In this document: one piece after another, positions 1 to 9,661 of the stretch | Numbering within the stretch: the stretch's first letter is position 1 | Layout: each line of letters starts with the position of its first letter | NCBI RefSeq assembly: GCF_017114945.1 | Contig: NZ_JABXKQ010000139.1 | Span: forward strand, 1-62,452 | Length of the DNA stretch: 62,452 nucleotides | Direction of reading: 5' to 3' | Origin: Nostoc sp. JL34 | GTDB lineage: Bacteria; Cyanobacteriota; Cyanobacteriia; Cyanobacteriales; Nostocaceae | Position numbers and translations under genes: made by a program | Notes under the pieces: generated by a model | What the model was told of the DNA's origin: nothing | What the model saw: the letters and a program-made list of their open reading frames with translations, nothing else | The model's database searches: none

Positions 1-19
1 CGGTTGATGGTTAAGAGGC

Positions 20-298
20 TTGCTGCACCTTCTTAGATGTCAAATGGGTTCTATATTGTGGATAGATGGAAATGATGTTGTAGTAGCAGTAGTCACATCT
101 GCAAAACCACGCACACAAACTGATGTACCTCTAAATGATTGGGCTGCAAGTGGCTTGCGTGTTGCTTCAACCGTGCGTCTGTCTCGATTAAATTGCCTAG
201 AACAGTTTTTGTTGCTGGCTAAAATAGGGCAAATTTCTGAATTAGATGCAAAGCATTTAAAAGAAGTATGGGATTTGTATATCAAGCCTCAATTTTAA
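20..298 (+). pseudogene. MazF/PemK-family toxin, N-terminally truncated remnant
   Basis: The reading frame keeps the C-terminal part of a MazF/PemK-type endoribonuclease toxin. Recognisable pieces are a beta strand DVVVAVVTSA, then DVPLNDW, a VASTVRLSRLNCLEQ stretch and a final helix that matches the family's ...KIGQISE..... ending. The first strands of the fold, normally carrying an RPxxVxS-like motif, are missing. In this frame TGA lies at 5-7 and the only start is a TTG at 20. A weak KRLAAPS-like trace in another frame (13-33) hints at a frameshift. No antitoxin gene is visible, but the window begins here, so one could lie upstream. I infer a decayed toxin; a divergent short active form is not excluded. 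Confidence 0.45.
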
Positions 299-593
299 GC
301 AATTGAAATTAAAAGCGATCGCTACAAATTTATCTTTATTCGGAGACAGTGTGAATAGAAACCATTGCTCGACGGGGTACATAGCACTACCACCAAAATC
401 GCTTCAAATAAATACCCACCGTGAACTAATTACTAACGCATCCCTCAAAAGAGAGAGATAGGAGCCTAAACCCTGTTGTAAAATAGACATATAAGGATTC
501 GGGGGGCCATTTAACTGGTCAAAAACGCCTATAGAAACTATTTTTGGAAATCTCCAAGGTCTGAAGTCCAGCCAGCTGAAGCAACTACAGCGG

Positions 594-2276
594 TTGTACC
601 ACCAGCGCATACCAGGCGATCGCATCACCACGCCTGATTTTTCCCAGCGTCTGGCAGCAATTAGCACAGAAGTCAATCAGCCTGTGTGCGCCTACATCAA
701 CCGTCGCGGACAAGTGATTCGCGTCGGGGTAGGCACACCGCGTCAAACGCAAATACCACCGATGGAATTGCCCCGTTACGGTGCAGAACGACTCAGTGGT
801 ATTCGTTGTATTGCCACCCATCTCAAGCCAGAACCGCCCAATGAAGCGGCGCTCACGGCGATGGCACTGCAACGCCTAGATGCCTTAGTTGTCCTAAATA
901 TTACCGGAACGGGATTTACACGGCGGGGAGGCGGTGCAACTGGGTATGTCAAAGAAGCTTATCTAGCTCATCTGATACCCCAAGAGTCTCGCACCCTGAT
1001 TACTAGTCCTGCTGTTCCCAAGGTAGGGGAAAGCCAAATCCAAACCCCAAGTTGGAATATATCGCCACCTCTAGACTTGGACGATCTGGCAGACCAGGAT
1101 TTAGTAGACTTGGTAGAAAATCTGGAAGCGGAATTCCAGCGGGAATTTATCGCCCAGGAAGTAGATGCTGACCACGATCGCGTGCTGATTGTGGGGGTGA
1201 TGACCAGTGAGATGACTCCCCTACAATTCCAGGACAACCTATTGGAATTGGCCCGTTTAGTTGATACTGCTGGGGGAGATGTATTACAGACAATACAACA
1301 AAAGCGATCGCGCATTCATCCCCAAACCGTAGTTGGCGAAGGTAAAGTCCAAGAAATTGCCTTAACTGCCCAAACACTAGGAGTCAATCTGGTTGTCTTC
1401 GACCGCGACCTCTCACCCTCCCAAGTCCGCAACTTAGAAATGCAAATTGGCATTCGGGTGGTTGACCGCACCGAAGTAATTTTGGATATTTTTGCCCAAC
1501 GCGCTCAATCTCGTGCCGGTAAGTTGCAAGTAGAACTAGCACAGTTAGAATACATGCAGCCGCGACTGGCTGGTAGAGGTCGCACCATGTCCCGATTAGG
1601 TGGTGGTATTGGGACTCGTGGCCCTGGTGAAACCAAACTGGAAACTGAACGCCGTGCCATTGGGCAACGAATTTCTCGACTACAAAAAGAAGTAACTCAA
1701 TTGCAAGCCCATCGTTCGCGGTTACGGCAGCGACGGCAGCATCGGGAAGTTCCTTCAGTGGCTTTGGTTGGATATACCAACGCTGGTAAGTCCACTTTGC
1801 TGAATGCTCTCACGAATGCAGAAGTTTATACAGCCGACCAGTTATTTGCCACTCTCGATCCCACCACGCGCCGCTTAGTGATTCCTTATGGCGAAACAAA
1901 TGAACATCAGGAAATTCTGATTACAGATACGGTAGGGTTTATACACGAACTGCCTGCATCGTTAATGGATGCCTTCCGCGCCACCTTGGAGGAAGTCACA
2001 GAAGCCGATGCCCTCCTACATTTGGTGGATTTGTCTCATCCCGCTTGGTTACGTCATATTCGCTCAGTCAGAGAAATCTTAGCACAAATGCCAATAACTC
2101 CTGGCCCCGCGCTAGTTATTTTTAACAAGATTGATGAAGCCGATAGTGAGACACTAGCTCTAGCTAGAGAAGAATTTCCCCTAGCGGTGTTTATTTCTGC
2201 GAGTCAGCGCTTGGGATTAGAAACCCTACGTCAGCGTCTTGCCCAGCTAATTGAATATGCGGTTGACTGTGGTTAA
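594..2276 (+). CDS. hflX: GTPase HflX, ribosome-associated
   Basis: HflX is a TRAFAC-class GTPase that binds the 50S subunit and splits stalled or heat-damaged ribosomes. The protein has the HflX N-terminal domain with the glycine-rich linker (RGRTMSRLGGGIGTRGPGE) and a coiled coil. The G domain follows: G1 GYTNAGKST near residue 393, a DTVGFI G3 motif and NKID as G4. The roughly 200-residue extension before the HflX core is typical of cyanobacterial versions. The TTG at 594 is the first usual start codon. However, protein-like sequence (ETIFGNLQGLKSSQLKQLQR) continues in frame upstream to about 531, where an ATA stands in the place of an expected ATG. The true start is therefore uncertain. 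Identity is certain. Confidence 0.95.
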   Translation: MYHQRIPGDRITTPDFSQRLAAISTEVNQPVCAYINRRGQVIRVGVGTPRQTQIPPMELPRYGAERLSGIRCIATHLKPEPPNEAALTAMALQRLDALVVLNITGTGFTRRGGGATGYVKEAYLAHLIPQESRTLITSPAVPKVGESQIQTPSWNISPPLDLDDLADQDLVDLVENLEAEFQREFIAQEVDADHDRVLIVGVMTSEMTPLQFQDNLLELARLVDTAGGDVLQTIQQKRSRIHPQTVVGEGKVQEIALTAQTLGVNLVVFDRDLSPSQVRNLEMQIGIRVVDRTEVILDIFAQRAQSRAGKLQVELAQLEYMQPRLAGRGRTMSRLGGGIGTRGPGETKLETERRAIGQRISRLQKEVTQLQAHRSRLRQRRQHREVPSVALVGYTNAGKSTLLNALTNAEVYTADQLFATLDPTTRRLVIPYGETNEHQEILITDTVGFIHELPASLMDAFRATLEEVTEADALLHLVDLSHPAWLRHIRSVREILAQMPITPGPALVIFNKIDEADSETLALAREEFPLAVFISASQRLGLETLRQRLAQLIEYAVDCG

Positions 2277-2336
2277 AACTTGAGTTGTGAATTCAGTGTC
2301 AGCACTTTAATATTAGTGTTCTAAATTAAAAACTTT

Positions 2337-2370
2337 GGGGAAGGCAAAATTGCTTTCCCTTCTTTATTTC
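2337..2370 (+). terminator. Probable rho-independent terminator after hflX
   Basis: GGGAAGGCAA (2338-2347) pairs with TTGCTTTCCC (2350-2359), with one G-T pair, and is followed by TTCTTTATTT. It lies about 60 bases after the hflX stop codon. Confidence 0.65.
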
Positions 2371-2732
2371 ATCTTCATAATATCTCGTGGTATGTGTGGA
2401 AAACGATTAGCTTTTATCCTGAAGTGAATTACCAATCTTTCATACAAATTGATTGATTAAAGAAAATTATCGAAAAATAGAAGCTTACTTAAGCTAGCTG
2501 ATTCTGCATAATTTAAGATTAAATTAAATCCTAAGTGTAAATGCTGAAAATATTCAATTAATTCATGGAAAAATATATTGCTTATCCCAATTTAAAGTTT
2601 TAGTTAATCTGAAGATATAACGTAGGCAATTAATAGTTTTTTATGCCATTTTATACATTAGTGATTTTCATAAAAAAGTTCTTTTGAGACATTTTAAATG
2701 TTTTTAAGAGAAAGCAAAGGAGTTTCAATCAA
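2371..2732. other. AT-rich intergenic region upstream of the PEP-CTERM gene
   Basis: No coding sequence is seen. The stretch is strongly AT-rich and ends in a good ribosome binding site (AAAGGAG, about 2716-2722) ahead of the GTG start at 2733. It probably holds the promoter of the next gene, but I could not pick a convincing -35/-10 pair. Confidence 0.5.
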
Positions 2733-3566
2733 GTGTCTCAACTATATTCCAAGAAGATAGTAGGTTATGCAGCCTACTGTATATCAGCATTAGCTGTAGT
2801 GACAGTTTTGCAGATGCCTAGAGCGGATGCAGCCTCTCTGAGTTTTTCAGCCACAGGTACTAACCCAGTATCAGGTGGAAACAGTACAGCCCTTGCGGCG
2901 ACAGCTGTCTTTGATAATTCAATTTCAGGTAAGTTGACACTGACCCTTACTAATACAGGTCCAGGTGCATCAGCCCCTTCTGATGTTCTAACAGGAATCT
3001 TCTGGGATTATGCTGGATCTCCCTTAACAAACTTAACGTTGTCTTCAGCCAAAGCTCCAACCGTAATCACGAATAATGTAACTACCGGAACTAATGTCGA
3101 TCTTACCAAAGTTGCAGGAAATAAAGTTGAATGGGGTTTTGCTAAGACTACCGCTAGCACTGGACTTGGTGGTGCTAGTGGCGTAGCTAACCCAGTAACT
3201 CAGCACTACGGTATTGGTACAGCAGGTTTTGGTATATCACCTGGTTTCGGTCTTTCGGGTGGACAGCAATTCAATTACGGTATTATTACTGGTTACGATA
3301 GTTCAAATCCAGCCGTAAGTGGGGGGACTTTTGTGAAGAACTCTGCCACATTCGTTTTCTCAGGGCTACCTATTGGCTTTGATTTAACAAAGATTCAGAA
3401 TCTTCGTTTTCAGTATGGTACTGCTTTAAATGAGCCTAGTACTTATTATATTGCTCCGCCACCTCCACCGAAAAAAGTACCTGAGCCTAGTGCAACAGTT
3501 ACTCTTGCTTTATTTGCTGTAGGTGGGCTGAAGGTTGCTAAGAAAAAGCCTTTAGTCTCAGCTTAG
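2733..3566 (+). CDS. Exported PEP-CTERM surface protein
   Basis: The start is GTG with AAAGGAG ten bases upstream. Residues 1 to about 34 form a signal peptide: a basic N-terminus, a hydrophobic core and an ADAA cleavage site. The mature part is rich in Gly, Ser, Thr and Asn and looks like an extracellular beta-rich domain. A proline run (PPPPPKK) leads to the C-terminal sorting signal: VPEPS, a hydrophobic segment (ATVTLALFAVGGL) and a basic tail (KVAKKK). This is the tripartite PEP-CTERM signal processed by exosortase in many cyanobacteria. No exosortase gene is in this window. The middle of the protein was not assigned to a named family, so its role at the surface (matrix, sheath or adhesion) is unknown. 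Confidence 0.85.
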   Translation: MSQLYSKKIVGYAAYCISALAVVTVLQMPRADAASLSFSATGTNPVSGGNSTALAATAVFDNSISGKLTLTLTNTGPGASAPSDVLTGIFWDYAGSPLTNLTLSSAKAPTVITNNVTTGTNVDLTKVAGNKVEWGFAKTTASTGLGGASGVANPVTQHYGIGTAGFGISPGFGLSGGQQFNYGIITGYDSSNPAVSGGTFVKNSATFVFSGLPIGFDLTKIQNLRFQYGTALNEPSTYYIAPPPPPKKVPEPSATVTLALFAVGGLKVAKKKPLVSA

Positions 3567-3827
3567 AGAGAACTTGAGTAATAACTGAAAACTGAGTTAC
3601 GCCTTATAAGCAATTTTCACAATGAGATAAAAGCCACCAAGTTTTTTAAGAAAATTGGTATAGACAATAATATTTTAGTCAAGAGTCCAGACTTTATCTC
3701 TTGGCTAACTTTTTTTGATATAAATCTAGTTAGCGGCTTCTGAGGATGAAAACAAACCAGAATAAGCTGTCTAGAGTCAGTGGCAAAGTTCTAAAATTAA
3801 GAAGTATTAAATCAATTTGAGGATGTT

Positions 3828-4100
3828 ATGGCTGCAAAAGTAGAAATTTACACTTGGAGGACTTGCCCGTTTTGCATCCGTGCTAAAAGTTTGCTGAAGA
3901 ACAAGGGAGTTGAATTTATCGAATACAGTATTGATGGAGATGAGGCAGCCAGAAATAAAATGGCTCAAAGAGCAAATGGACGGCGCTCTCTACCGCAAAT
4001 TTTTATCAATGATGATCATATTGGTGGTTGTGATGATATCCACGCTTTAGACAGTCAAGGCAAGCTGGATGAGCTACTAACTTCTAGTAATAGCGTGTAG
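3828..4100 (+). CDS. grxC: Glutaredoxin, dithiol type
   Basis: A 90-residue class I glutaredoxin, which reduces disulfides and glutathionylated proteins at the expense of glutathione. The active site is CPFC (residues 13-16), a variant of the usual CPYC. The cis-proline loop (RRSLPQIFIN) and the GGCDD glutathione-binding motif are present. A GAGG ribosome binding site precedes the ATG. It lies 244 bases upstream of glutathione synthetase in the same direction, the grxC-gshB order common in cyanobacteria, so the two probably serve one thiol-redox function and may be co-transcribed. Confidence 0.95.
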   Translation: MAAKVEIYTWRTCPFCIRAKSLLKNKGVEFIEYSIDGDEAARNKMAQRANGRRSLPQIFINDDHIGGCDDIHALDSQGKLDELLTSSNSV

Positions 4101-4344
4101 GTTCAAAAGGTTTTGCGATCGCTAGCGACAAGCCGCTGCAAATCACACGGCAGTCGCTACAACTTTGGAAGAAAGAGCAACGCGCTGCCTTATTTACGGG
4201 CTTTTTTCTCACAAAAGCGAATATGTCCACAAGATTTTACTCTCCAGGTTCTACTCAGCAGTACACATATACGTCAATTGGTGAGAGCATCAAGAGATAA
4301 TAGTTGAATAACCATTTAATTTCTTGGTGATTGAGGTATAAAGG

Positions 4345-5319
4345 GTGAAACTGGCTTTTATCATTGATCCCATCCATTTGCTTGACCCGTGTCATGATAC
4401 CAGTGTTGCCCTAATTGAAGCAGCCCAAATCCTGGGACACGAAGTTTGGGTGACTCAGGCAAATCTGCTGAGTGTAGTGGAGAGCAAAGCTTGGGCTGTT
4501 CTACAGCGAGTTGAAGTTGTACCAGTAGTGTTGGTGGAGGGACGCTGGGTAGCCGCGAATCCTTGGTATAAGTTGAATGATTCCTCCTTGACTTCTTTAG
4601 AGACAATGGACGCCGTATTTATGCGGACAGATCCACCTGTCAATGATTCCTACCTCTATGCCACCTACATTCTGGATTATATTGACCAAAATAAAACCCT
4701 GGTGATTAACAGTCCTAGCGGCATTCGAGGGGCAAATGAGAAAATGTATGCCCTCCAGTTTACCAAAGCGATTCCAGAAACCATTGTCAGTGCTGATAAG
4801 CAATTTATTCGGCAATTTGTAGAAGCAAAGGGGGCAGCAGTTCTCAAACCACTGGGTAACAAAGCTGGGGAAGGAATTTTATTTTTGCAATCAGGCGATC
4901 GCAATTTTAACTCCATTGTCGAACTGAGTACCCTCCAAGGTCGAGTGCCTGTAATGGTGCAAACCTATTTACCAGAGGCAAAAGAAGGAGATAAACGCAT
5001 TATCTTACTCAATGGCGAACCAATTGGTGCGCTCAATCGCCTCTCTAGCGGAACTGATTTTCGCAATAATATGGCAACTGGTGGCACAGTTGCTCAAACC
5101 AAAATTACCCCAAGAGAGGATGAAATCTGTACTCAAGTAGCCGAACGCTTACGCCAAGACGGCTTAATTTTTGTGGGTATTGACGTTATCGGTGGTTATC
5201 TGACTGAAGTTAATGTCACCAGTCCTACCGGAATTCGTGAAATTGATCGATTAGATGGTACTCGCCTTGGTCATCAGGTTATTCAATGGATTGAACAGAC
5301 ACTAAAAATCAAAAAATAA
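4345..5319 (+). CDS. gshB: Glutathione synthetase
   Basis: This enzyme joins gamma-glutamylcysteine and glycine with ATP, the last step of glutathione synthesis. The 324-residue length and layout fit bacterial GshB. It has the N-terminal MKLAFIIDPI start, the RTDPP motif near residue 95, the ATP-grasp core (VLKPLGNKAGEGILFL), the metal and substrate loop NMATGG, and the TEVNVTSPTGIREID C-terminal signature. The start is GTG at 4345, with a GAGG element about ten bases before it. It follows grxC. Confidence 0.97.
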   Translation: MKLAFIIDPIHLLDPCHDTSVALIEAAQILGHEVWVTQANLLSVVESKAWAVLQRVEVVPVVLVEGRWVAANPWYKLNDSSLTSLETMDAVFMRTDPPVNDSYLYATYILDYIDQNKTLVINSPSGIRGANEKMYALQFTKAIPETIVSADKQFIRQFVEAKGAAVLKPLGNKAGEGILFLQSGDRNFNSIVELSTLQGRVPVMVQTYLPEAKEGDKRIILLNGEPIGALNRLSSGTDFRNNMATGGTVAQTKITPREDEICTQVAERLRQDGLIFVGIDVIGGYLTEVNVTSPTGIREIDRLDGTRLGHQVIQWIEQTLKIKK

Positions 5320-5745
5320 ATGGAAATTATTTTTTGTTTTGTGTCTTATTCCCCAAAAAACAGACTTCTTCGGACACTGGTGTGGGCGAGTTCCCTACCC
5401 AACTTGCTTTAAGTAAATATACTTGTTTGTACCGAATAGTAACTTTAATGGATCACGAGGGGTAGATGTAGGGATGTCTATGACGGGTTATGCCTACGCA
5501 GTTGGGCAGGTCTTCCTGTTTTTTTATGACAAAAGCATAACTGGACATGCTAGCCAGCAGACTCCTGCCCAAGTTCATTCTATATAGCGTTGACAATTTA
5601 TTTTACCAATTAGCAAAATCGGGGATGGCAACATCTTGCTTACCCCTGCCCTTGGTAAAACCCTGGTAGAACTAGCAGATTTTATACAGTGTTCAGCCTG
5701 ACCTGAGACTGCTAAGTTAATCTCAAATCTCAAATCCAAAATCTT
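5320..5745. other. Intergenic region between convergent gshB and ftsZ
   Basis: No convincing gene. A short CAGG-TCTT-CCTG stem followed by seven T (about 5504-5526) could end gshB transcription. A small heptamer-like repeat (TCTCAAA type, about 5721-5738) lies next to the ftsZ stop codon. The rest is unassigned. Confidence 0.4.
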
Positions 5746-7062
5746 TTAATTCCTTGGTGTACGTCGGTTTCTGAGAAAATCAGGTATATCTAATCCAGGT
5801 TTTTCCTTTGGTTCTGGAATTGGAGTTGGAGTTGGAGTTGCAGTTGGAGTTGAGGTTGGAGGATTAACTGTAGGTTGTTGAGTTGTTGGTCGCTTCGAGG
5901 TATTGGGTGCTACTCGAACGTTAGCTACACTTTGTTGTACAACAGCTTGCACTTCACCTGTAAACCCGGTGGCAATTACAGTAATTCTTACCTCACCTTG
6001 GAGTCTGTCATCAATTACGGCTCCAAAAATAATATTGGCGTTGGGATCAACTACTTCATAGATTGCTTCTGCGGCTGCATTCACTTCATGCAAAGTGAGG
6101 TCAGTACCACCAGTAATATTAAAGACAACCCCCCTAGCACCTTCAATAGAACATTCTAGTAACGGTGAAGAAATAGCTGCGATCGCAGCTTCTCTAGCTC
6201 TAGATTTTCCAGAGCTAACGCCAATTCCCATCAATGCCGATCCCGCATCTGCCATCACAGCTCGGACATCAGCAAAGTCAACATTTACTAAACCGGGGAT
6301 CGTGATGATATCGGAAATACCTTGCACCCCTTGACGCAACACATCATCTGCATAGCGAAAAGCTTCTTGCACAGGCGTTTGTTCGGGGATCACTTCCAGC
6401 AGTTTGTTGTTGGGAATAATGATTAGTGTATCTACTCTACTTTTTAGTCCTTGAATACCTTCTTCCGCCTGGCTAGTGCGGCGGCGTCCTTCAAAAACAA
6501 ATGGACGTGTAACTACACCAACAGTGAGAGCGCCCATTTCTTTGGCCACTTCTGCCACGATTGGTGCTGCACCCGTGCCAGTACCACCCCCCATACCAGC
6601 AGTGATAAATACTAAGTCTGCACCCTCCAAAGCCGTAGCAATTTCGTCCCGTGATTCCTCAGCTGCCTTTTGACCAATGGCAGGATTACCACCTGCTCCT
6701 AAACCCCGCGTTAGCTTCTGTCCAATTTGCAATCGACTTGGAGCGCCAGCTAAGGTAAGAGCTTGGGCATCAGTGTTAATTGACCAAAACTCTACCCCAG
6801 AGACATCAGACTCGATCATGCGGTTAACAGCATTGCCACCACCACCACCGACACCAATCACTTTGATGTTGGCGACCCTACCAGGAACAATCTCGCCAAT
6901 TCGGCTATTTTCCGCAGAAATCTTCTTATTATCGTGATTTTGTCCGAAGTTCAGCCCAGAGTTATTAAAGGGATTAGTCGAGTTAACTGCCAGAGAGAAC
7001 CCCGGCTGTCCCGTAGATTGGGAATTTTTATAGTTAAGTCCTTGGTTATTATCAAGTGTCAT
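5746..7062 (-). CDS. ftsZ: Cell division protein FtsZ
   Basis: FtsZ is the tubulin-like GTPase that forms the division ring. The tubulin signature GGGTGTG lies at residues 158-164, and the first nucleotide-binding loop is VIGVGGGGGNAVNRM near residue 68. The first 64 residues are a polar, Asn/Ser-rich extension, as in other filamentous cyanobacterial FtsZ. After the GTPase core comes a Thr-Pro repetitive linker. The end carries the conserved tail peptide (DIPDFLRNRR), which usually contacts FtsZ partners. It is on the same strand as ftsQ, downstream of it. Confidence 0.98.
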   Translation of the reverse strand: MTLDNNQGLNYKNSQSTGQPGFSLAVNSTNPFNNSGLNFGQNHDNKKISAENSRIGEIVPGRVANIKVIGVGGGGGNAVNRMIESDVSGVEFWSINTDAQALTLAGAPSRLQIGQKLTRGLGAGGNPAIGQKAAEESRDEIATALEGADLVFITAGMGGGTGTGAAPIVAEVAKEMGALTVGVVTRPFVFEGRRRTSQAEEGIQGLKSRVDTLIIIPNNKLLEVIPEQTPVQEAFRYADDVLRQGVQGISDIITIPGLVNVDFADVRAVMADAGSALMGIGVSSGKSRAREAAIAAISSPLLECSIEGARGVVFNITGGTDLTLHEVNAAAEAIYEVVDPNANIIFGAVIDDRLQGEVRITVIATGFTGEVQAVVQQSVANVRVAPNTSKRPTTQQPTVNPPTSTPTATPTPTPIPEPKEKPGLDIPDFLRNRRTPRN

Positions 7063-7122
7063 TGGATTTGTGAAAGGGTAGATAAACGACTTTTTCAGGT
7101 GTTATTCACCTAAGAGTCAACT

Positions 7123-7410
7123 TTAGTTTGACACTGCCACAATACTATGGCACTGTTCTTTATTATTTTCACTACTGCCAAGCCTAACAGAATTGGTAGG
7201 GCGAAAATTTGCTATGGGATAAGCTTTTAACGCAGCCGATCGCACAGCCAATTCTAGAGAAGTATACCTATATTTATCTAAAAGTGACCTGTATAACTTC
7301 AACCAGACATTAATCTCTTCATTATTCTCAGCGCACGGCATAACTTCTAAAGACACAGTACAGCGCCTCTTCTCTGCCTCAATAATAATATTGTTAATAA
7401 GTTTCACCAT
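7123..7410 (-). CDS. Small hypothetical protein between ftsQ and ftsZ
   Basis: An open frame of about 95 codons from the ATG at 7410 (a TTG at 7437 is also possible). It ends 60 bases before the ftsZ start on the same strand. The translation is protein-like (MVKLINNIIIEAEKRRC, then NVWLKLYRSLLDKYRYTSLE) with a mixed helix pattern and no low complexity. I recognise no family, and no clear ribosome binding site precedes the ATG. It could be a small protein co-transcribed with ftsZ, or chance coding in its leader region. Confidence 0.35.
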   Translation of the reverse strand: MVKLINNIIIEAEKRRCTVSLEVMPCAENNEEINVWLKLYRSLLDKYRYTSLELAVRSAALKAYPIANFRPTNSVRLGSSENNKEQCHSIVAVSN

Positions 7411-7437
7411 TGGGGATGATTGCAACTTTAGACACAA

Positions 7438-8138
7438 AGTTTAGCTTATACTTACTTATGCTTAAGATTAAAGTAAGCAAGAATTTACTTGTCAGACTAT
7501 ACCTGATTAATTTGTTGTTTGGGGGGTCTTAATGGACACTTTGTTGGAGCAATAGTCTATCCTACTAGAACCCTCACTAGTGCAGTCAACAAATCAAGAT
7601 TTCCTAAGAGGTTTCGTCACCCAATAAGAATTACAGCACAGAGTAGTCCAAACTTATTGCCCAGAAGCCATGCTTACGCAATTTTGGGCGGCATTTTCTG
7701 TTACTGGTTGAACTTCGGTAAACTGTCTTTGGAAGTGTCCTCAACAGAACAAAGCCAGAGGTTTTTTAGCTCTGCACTTGGGTGGCGGCCTAGAACTTTC
7801 TCATCAGTGCGCTCTGTTCGCAAGTCCGATCTTAATGAAAAACTCAAGTATTTTTCTCTTTTCTGCACTGGGTTTAGTCGAAGAATATATGGGCAAACGG
7901 GGTTTTGCAGGCTATTAACCATTATTAGATTGTCCGACATCTTGCACCCTACTATTAGATGTTAGGGTCATAGTTGAGGGTCTTTTACTCGCAATGGAGA
8001 TTTTATGATTGATCTTCTCATTTTAATTAGAAGTTAATGCCGATTTTCGTGCGGTTTGCCAAAAAACTGAAAATAATAAATATATTTATCAGCATAAAGC
8101 TTCTTAATTTAATAGGAGCTATCAATACATGAAACACG
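7438..8138. other. Unexplained spacer between ftsQ and ftsZ
   Basis: About 700 bases separate ftsQ from the small frame near ftsZ. Two overlapping opposite-strand frames occur (7519-7965 plus, 7701-7940 minus), but neither translation resembles a known fold. The ftsZ promoters probably lie in this spacer or in its distal part. No insertion-sequence ends were seen. Confidence 0.4.
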
Positions 8139-8972
8139 CTAGATGTTTTTAGGGATTTTGGGAGTTAATTTTTGGTTTTCTTGGTTCATTTGTACTAATG
8201 GAATTTCGGGATTTTTCAGATCAATATACTCTATTTGACCGGAATTAAATTTTGCTGCTAAAGGTCGCATTTGGGCGAGTACCTTAATTTGTTCAGACAA
8301 CTGGGGGCCTGGAACGCCGAGATGCACATTTCCTAGTTCTGTTTTCAAAATTAAATTTGTTGGATTTTGGCAATCAATTTCGATCACTTTCACGGAACTT
8401 TGGCTGACAGCTTCATGGAGTTGAGTCCAGTAGAGACAGTATTGTTTTGGTGAGCCGATTACTCTGAGATTGGGTAATTTGCTAGTGGGATTTAGTGATG
8501 TGTATTTTTCTAAGGGCATCCAGGCCCCACTTGCATCTAGTAAGCCGATTATTACTTTTTTGTTGCCACGTGTTTGAGTCACCGCTACAGGGACTCGTTC
8601 TTGAATTTCGATGATTAATCCAGGAGGAAACAGGCGGCGTCTCACGATCGCTTGGGCAATAGTTGGTTGTTTCTTCAGAGAGTTAGCGATCGCTGACGGT
8701 TCAATCCGCCACAAAGACTGGGGATAAGATAGCACTAACAGTGACTGAGTTGTTTCATCCGACAGTAATTTATTGCCTGATTTCATCACTATTTGCTTGG
8801 GAGCTTTTAGCATCCACACTGGCTGGACTGCTACCCACAGCAATCCACCCGCCAAACCAGTAATGGCAAAGGTTCGCCAAATAGCCTGAATAATTTTCAA
8901 CTGCCGCTGCCGACGTAATTTCTGACGGCGCTGGGCTAGATCCGTGCGGGAAACTGATATTATGCCAGCCAT
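8139..8972 (-). CDS. ftsQ: Cell division protein FtsQ
   Basis: FtsQ is a bitopic membrane protein that links early and late division proteins. Residues 1 to about 30 are a basic cytoplasmic tail (RRQKLRRQRQLK). One membrane span follows (about 31-50), then a POTRA domain (PKQIVMKSGNKLLSDE...) and the beta domain with a typical PPGLIIEIQERVPVA segment. Length (277) fits cyanobacterial FtsQ. It is transcribed toward ftsZ. In many cyanobacteria ftsQ sits directly before ftsZ; here 1.08 kb intervenes. Confidence 0.92.
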   Translation of the reverse strand: MAGIISVSRTDLAQRRQKLRRQRQLKIIQAIWRTFAITGLAGGLLWVAVQPVWMLKAPKQIVMKSGNKLLSDETTQSLLVLSYPQSLWRIEPSAIANSLKKQPTIAQAIVRRRLFPPGLIIEIQERVPVAVTQTRGNKKVIIGLLDASGAWMPLEKYTSLNPTSKLPNLRVIGSPKQYCLYWTQLHEAVSQSSVKVIEIDCQNPTNLILKTELGNVHLGVPGPQLSEQIKVLAQMRPLAAKFNSGQIEYIDLKNPEIPLVQMNQENQKLTPKIPKNI

Positions 8973-9661
8973 TCAAACCCCTTTCTGGTTGCAATCTAAA
9001 TTCCTTGACGCGCTCTTATCATCATTAATTTCAGTAAACATTGTTGGCATTTGTTAGTCGCTCTCCTCAAAACTTTTTTATTTTTAGTAACACTTTACAG
9101 TAACTACACAAGGATTATGGCGCTAATCATTATTCCGATTAAAGTTTCCGGTGTCCATTTTTAACTGACTGTAGTCTTTTTGACAAGTTATTTTTGAAGA
9201 TTTTTCTTTTAAAGATTACAAAAGATTAGTTTAGATGTTTCGGATTTTGTTTTCTTGACAAATAGAATGTGAAATGATAGAAAAATATTCCTGAATCTCT
9301 ATGTACCTTGCTATAATTCATACCAGTCCTCCTCATCAGTTATACAAACTGAGAACTATGCAATCTAGTAGCTTTTTTTACTGATCCACTCAACCTGAAA
9401 GGTTTGTGGCAGGTCAAATAAAAGCTAGAGATTGTCAAAACCTCAATAGCAGGTGTAAAAAGGACAGATATGCTTAAGGTTATTAGGGTCAATTAAATCT
9501 CTACCATACTACTGACAGTAATCCTGCACCAAATACTGTCTCTTGCAAGACACTACCAACTTGCAAGTTAATCGTATGTCTATATTCAGGGTAGAGATTA
9601 CTTGTATAAAAAATACGAATTAACTGCATCTACACACACGTCTACATACACCTCTACATAC
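8973..9661. other. Divergent intergenic region between ftsQ and the P-loop ATPase gene
   Basis: No gene is seen. The stretch is AT-rich. An extended -10 element TGCTATAAT (9309-9317) faces the ATPase gene. TTGACA boxes occur near 9180 and 9255. Immediately before the ATG at 9662, direct repeats of a TCTACATACA-like unit (about 9628-9661) read in frame as STHTSTYTSTY from an alternative TTG start. Confidence 0.4.

Noticed and set aside
4113..4307. 64-codon frame between grxC and gshB
   Set aside because: The translation is basic and irregular with no fold pattern, and dispersed GACAAGCCGCT repeat sequence overlaps its start.
7519..7965. 148-codon plus-strand frame between ftsZ and ftsQ
   Set aside because: No family resemblance and no good ribosome binding site; an equally open minus-strand frame overlaps it, so it is likely chance.
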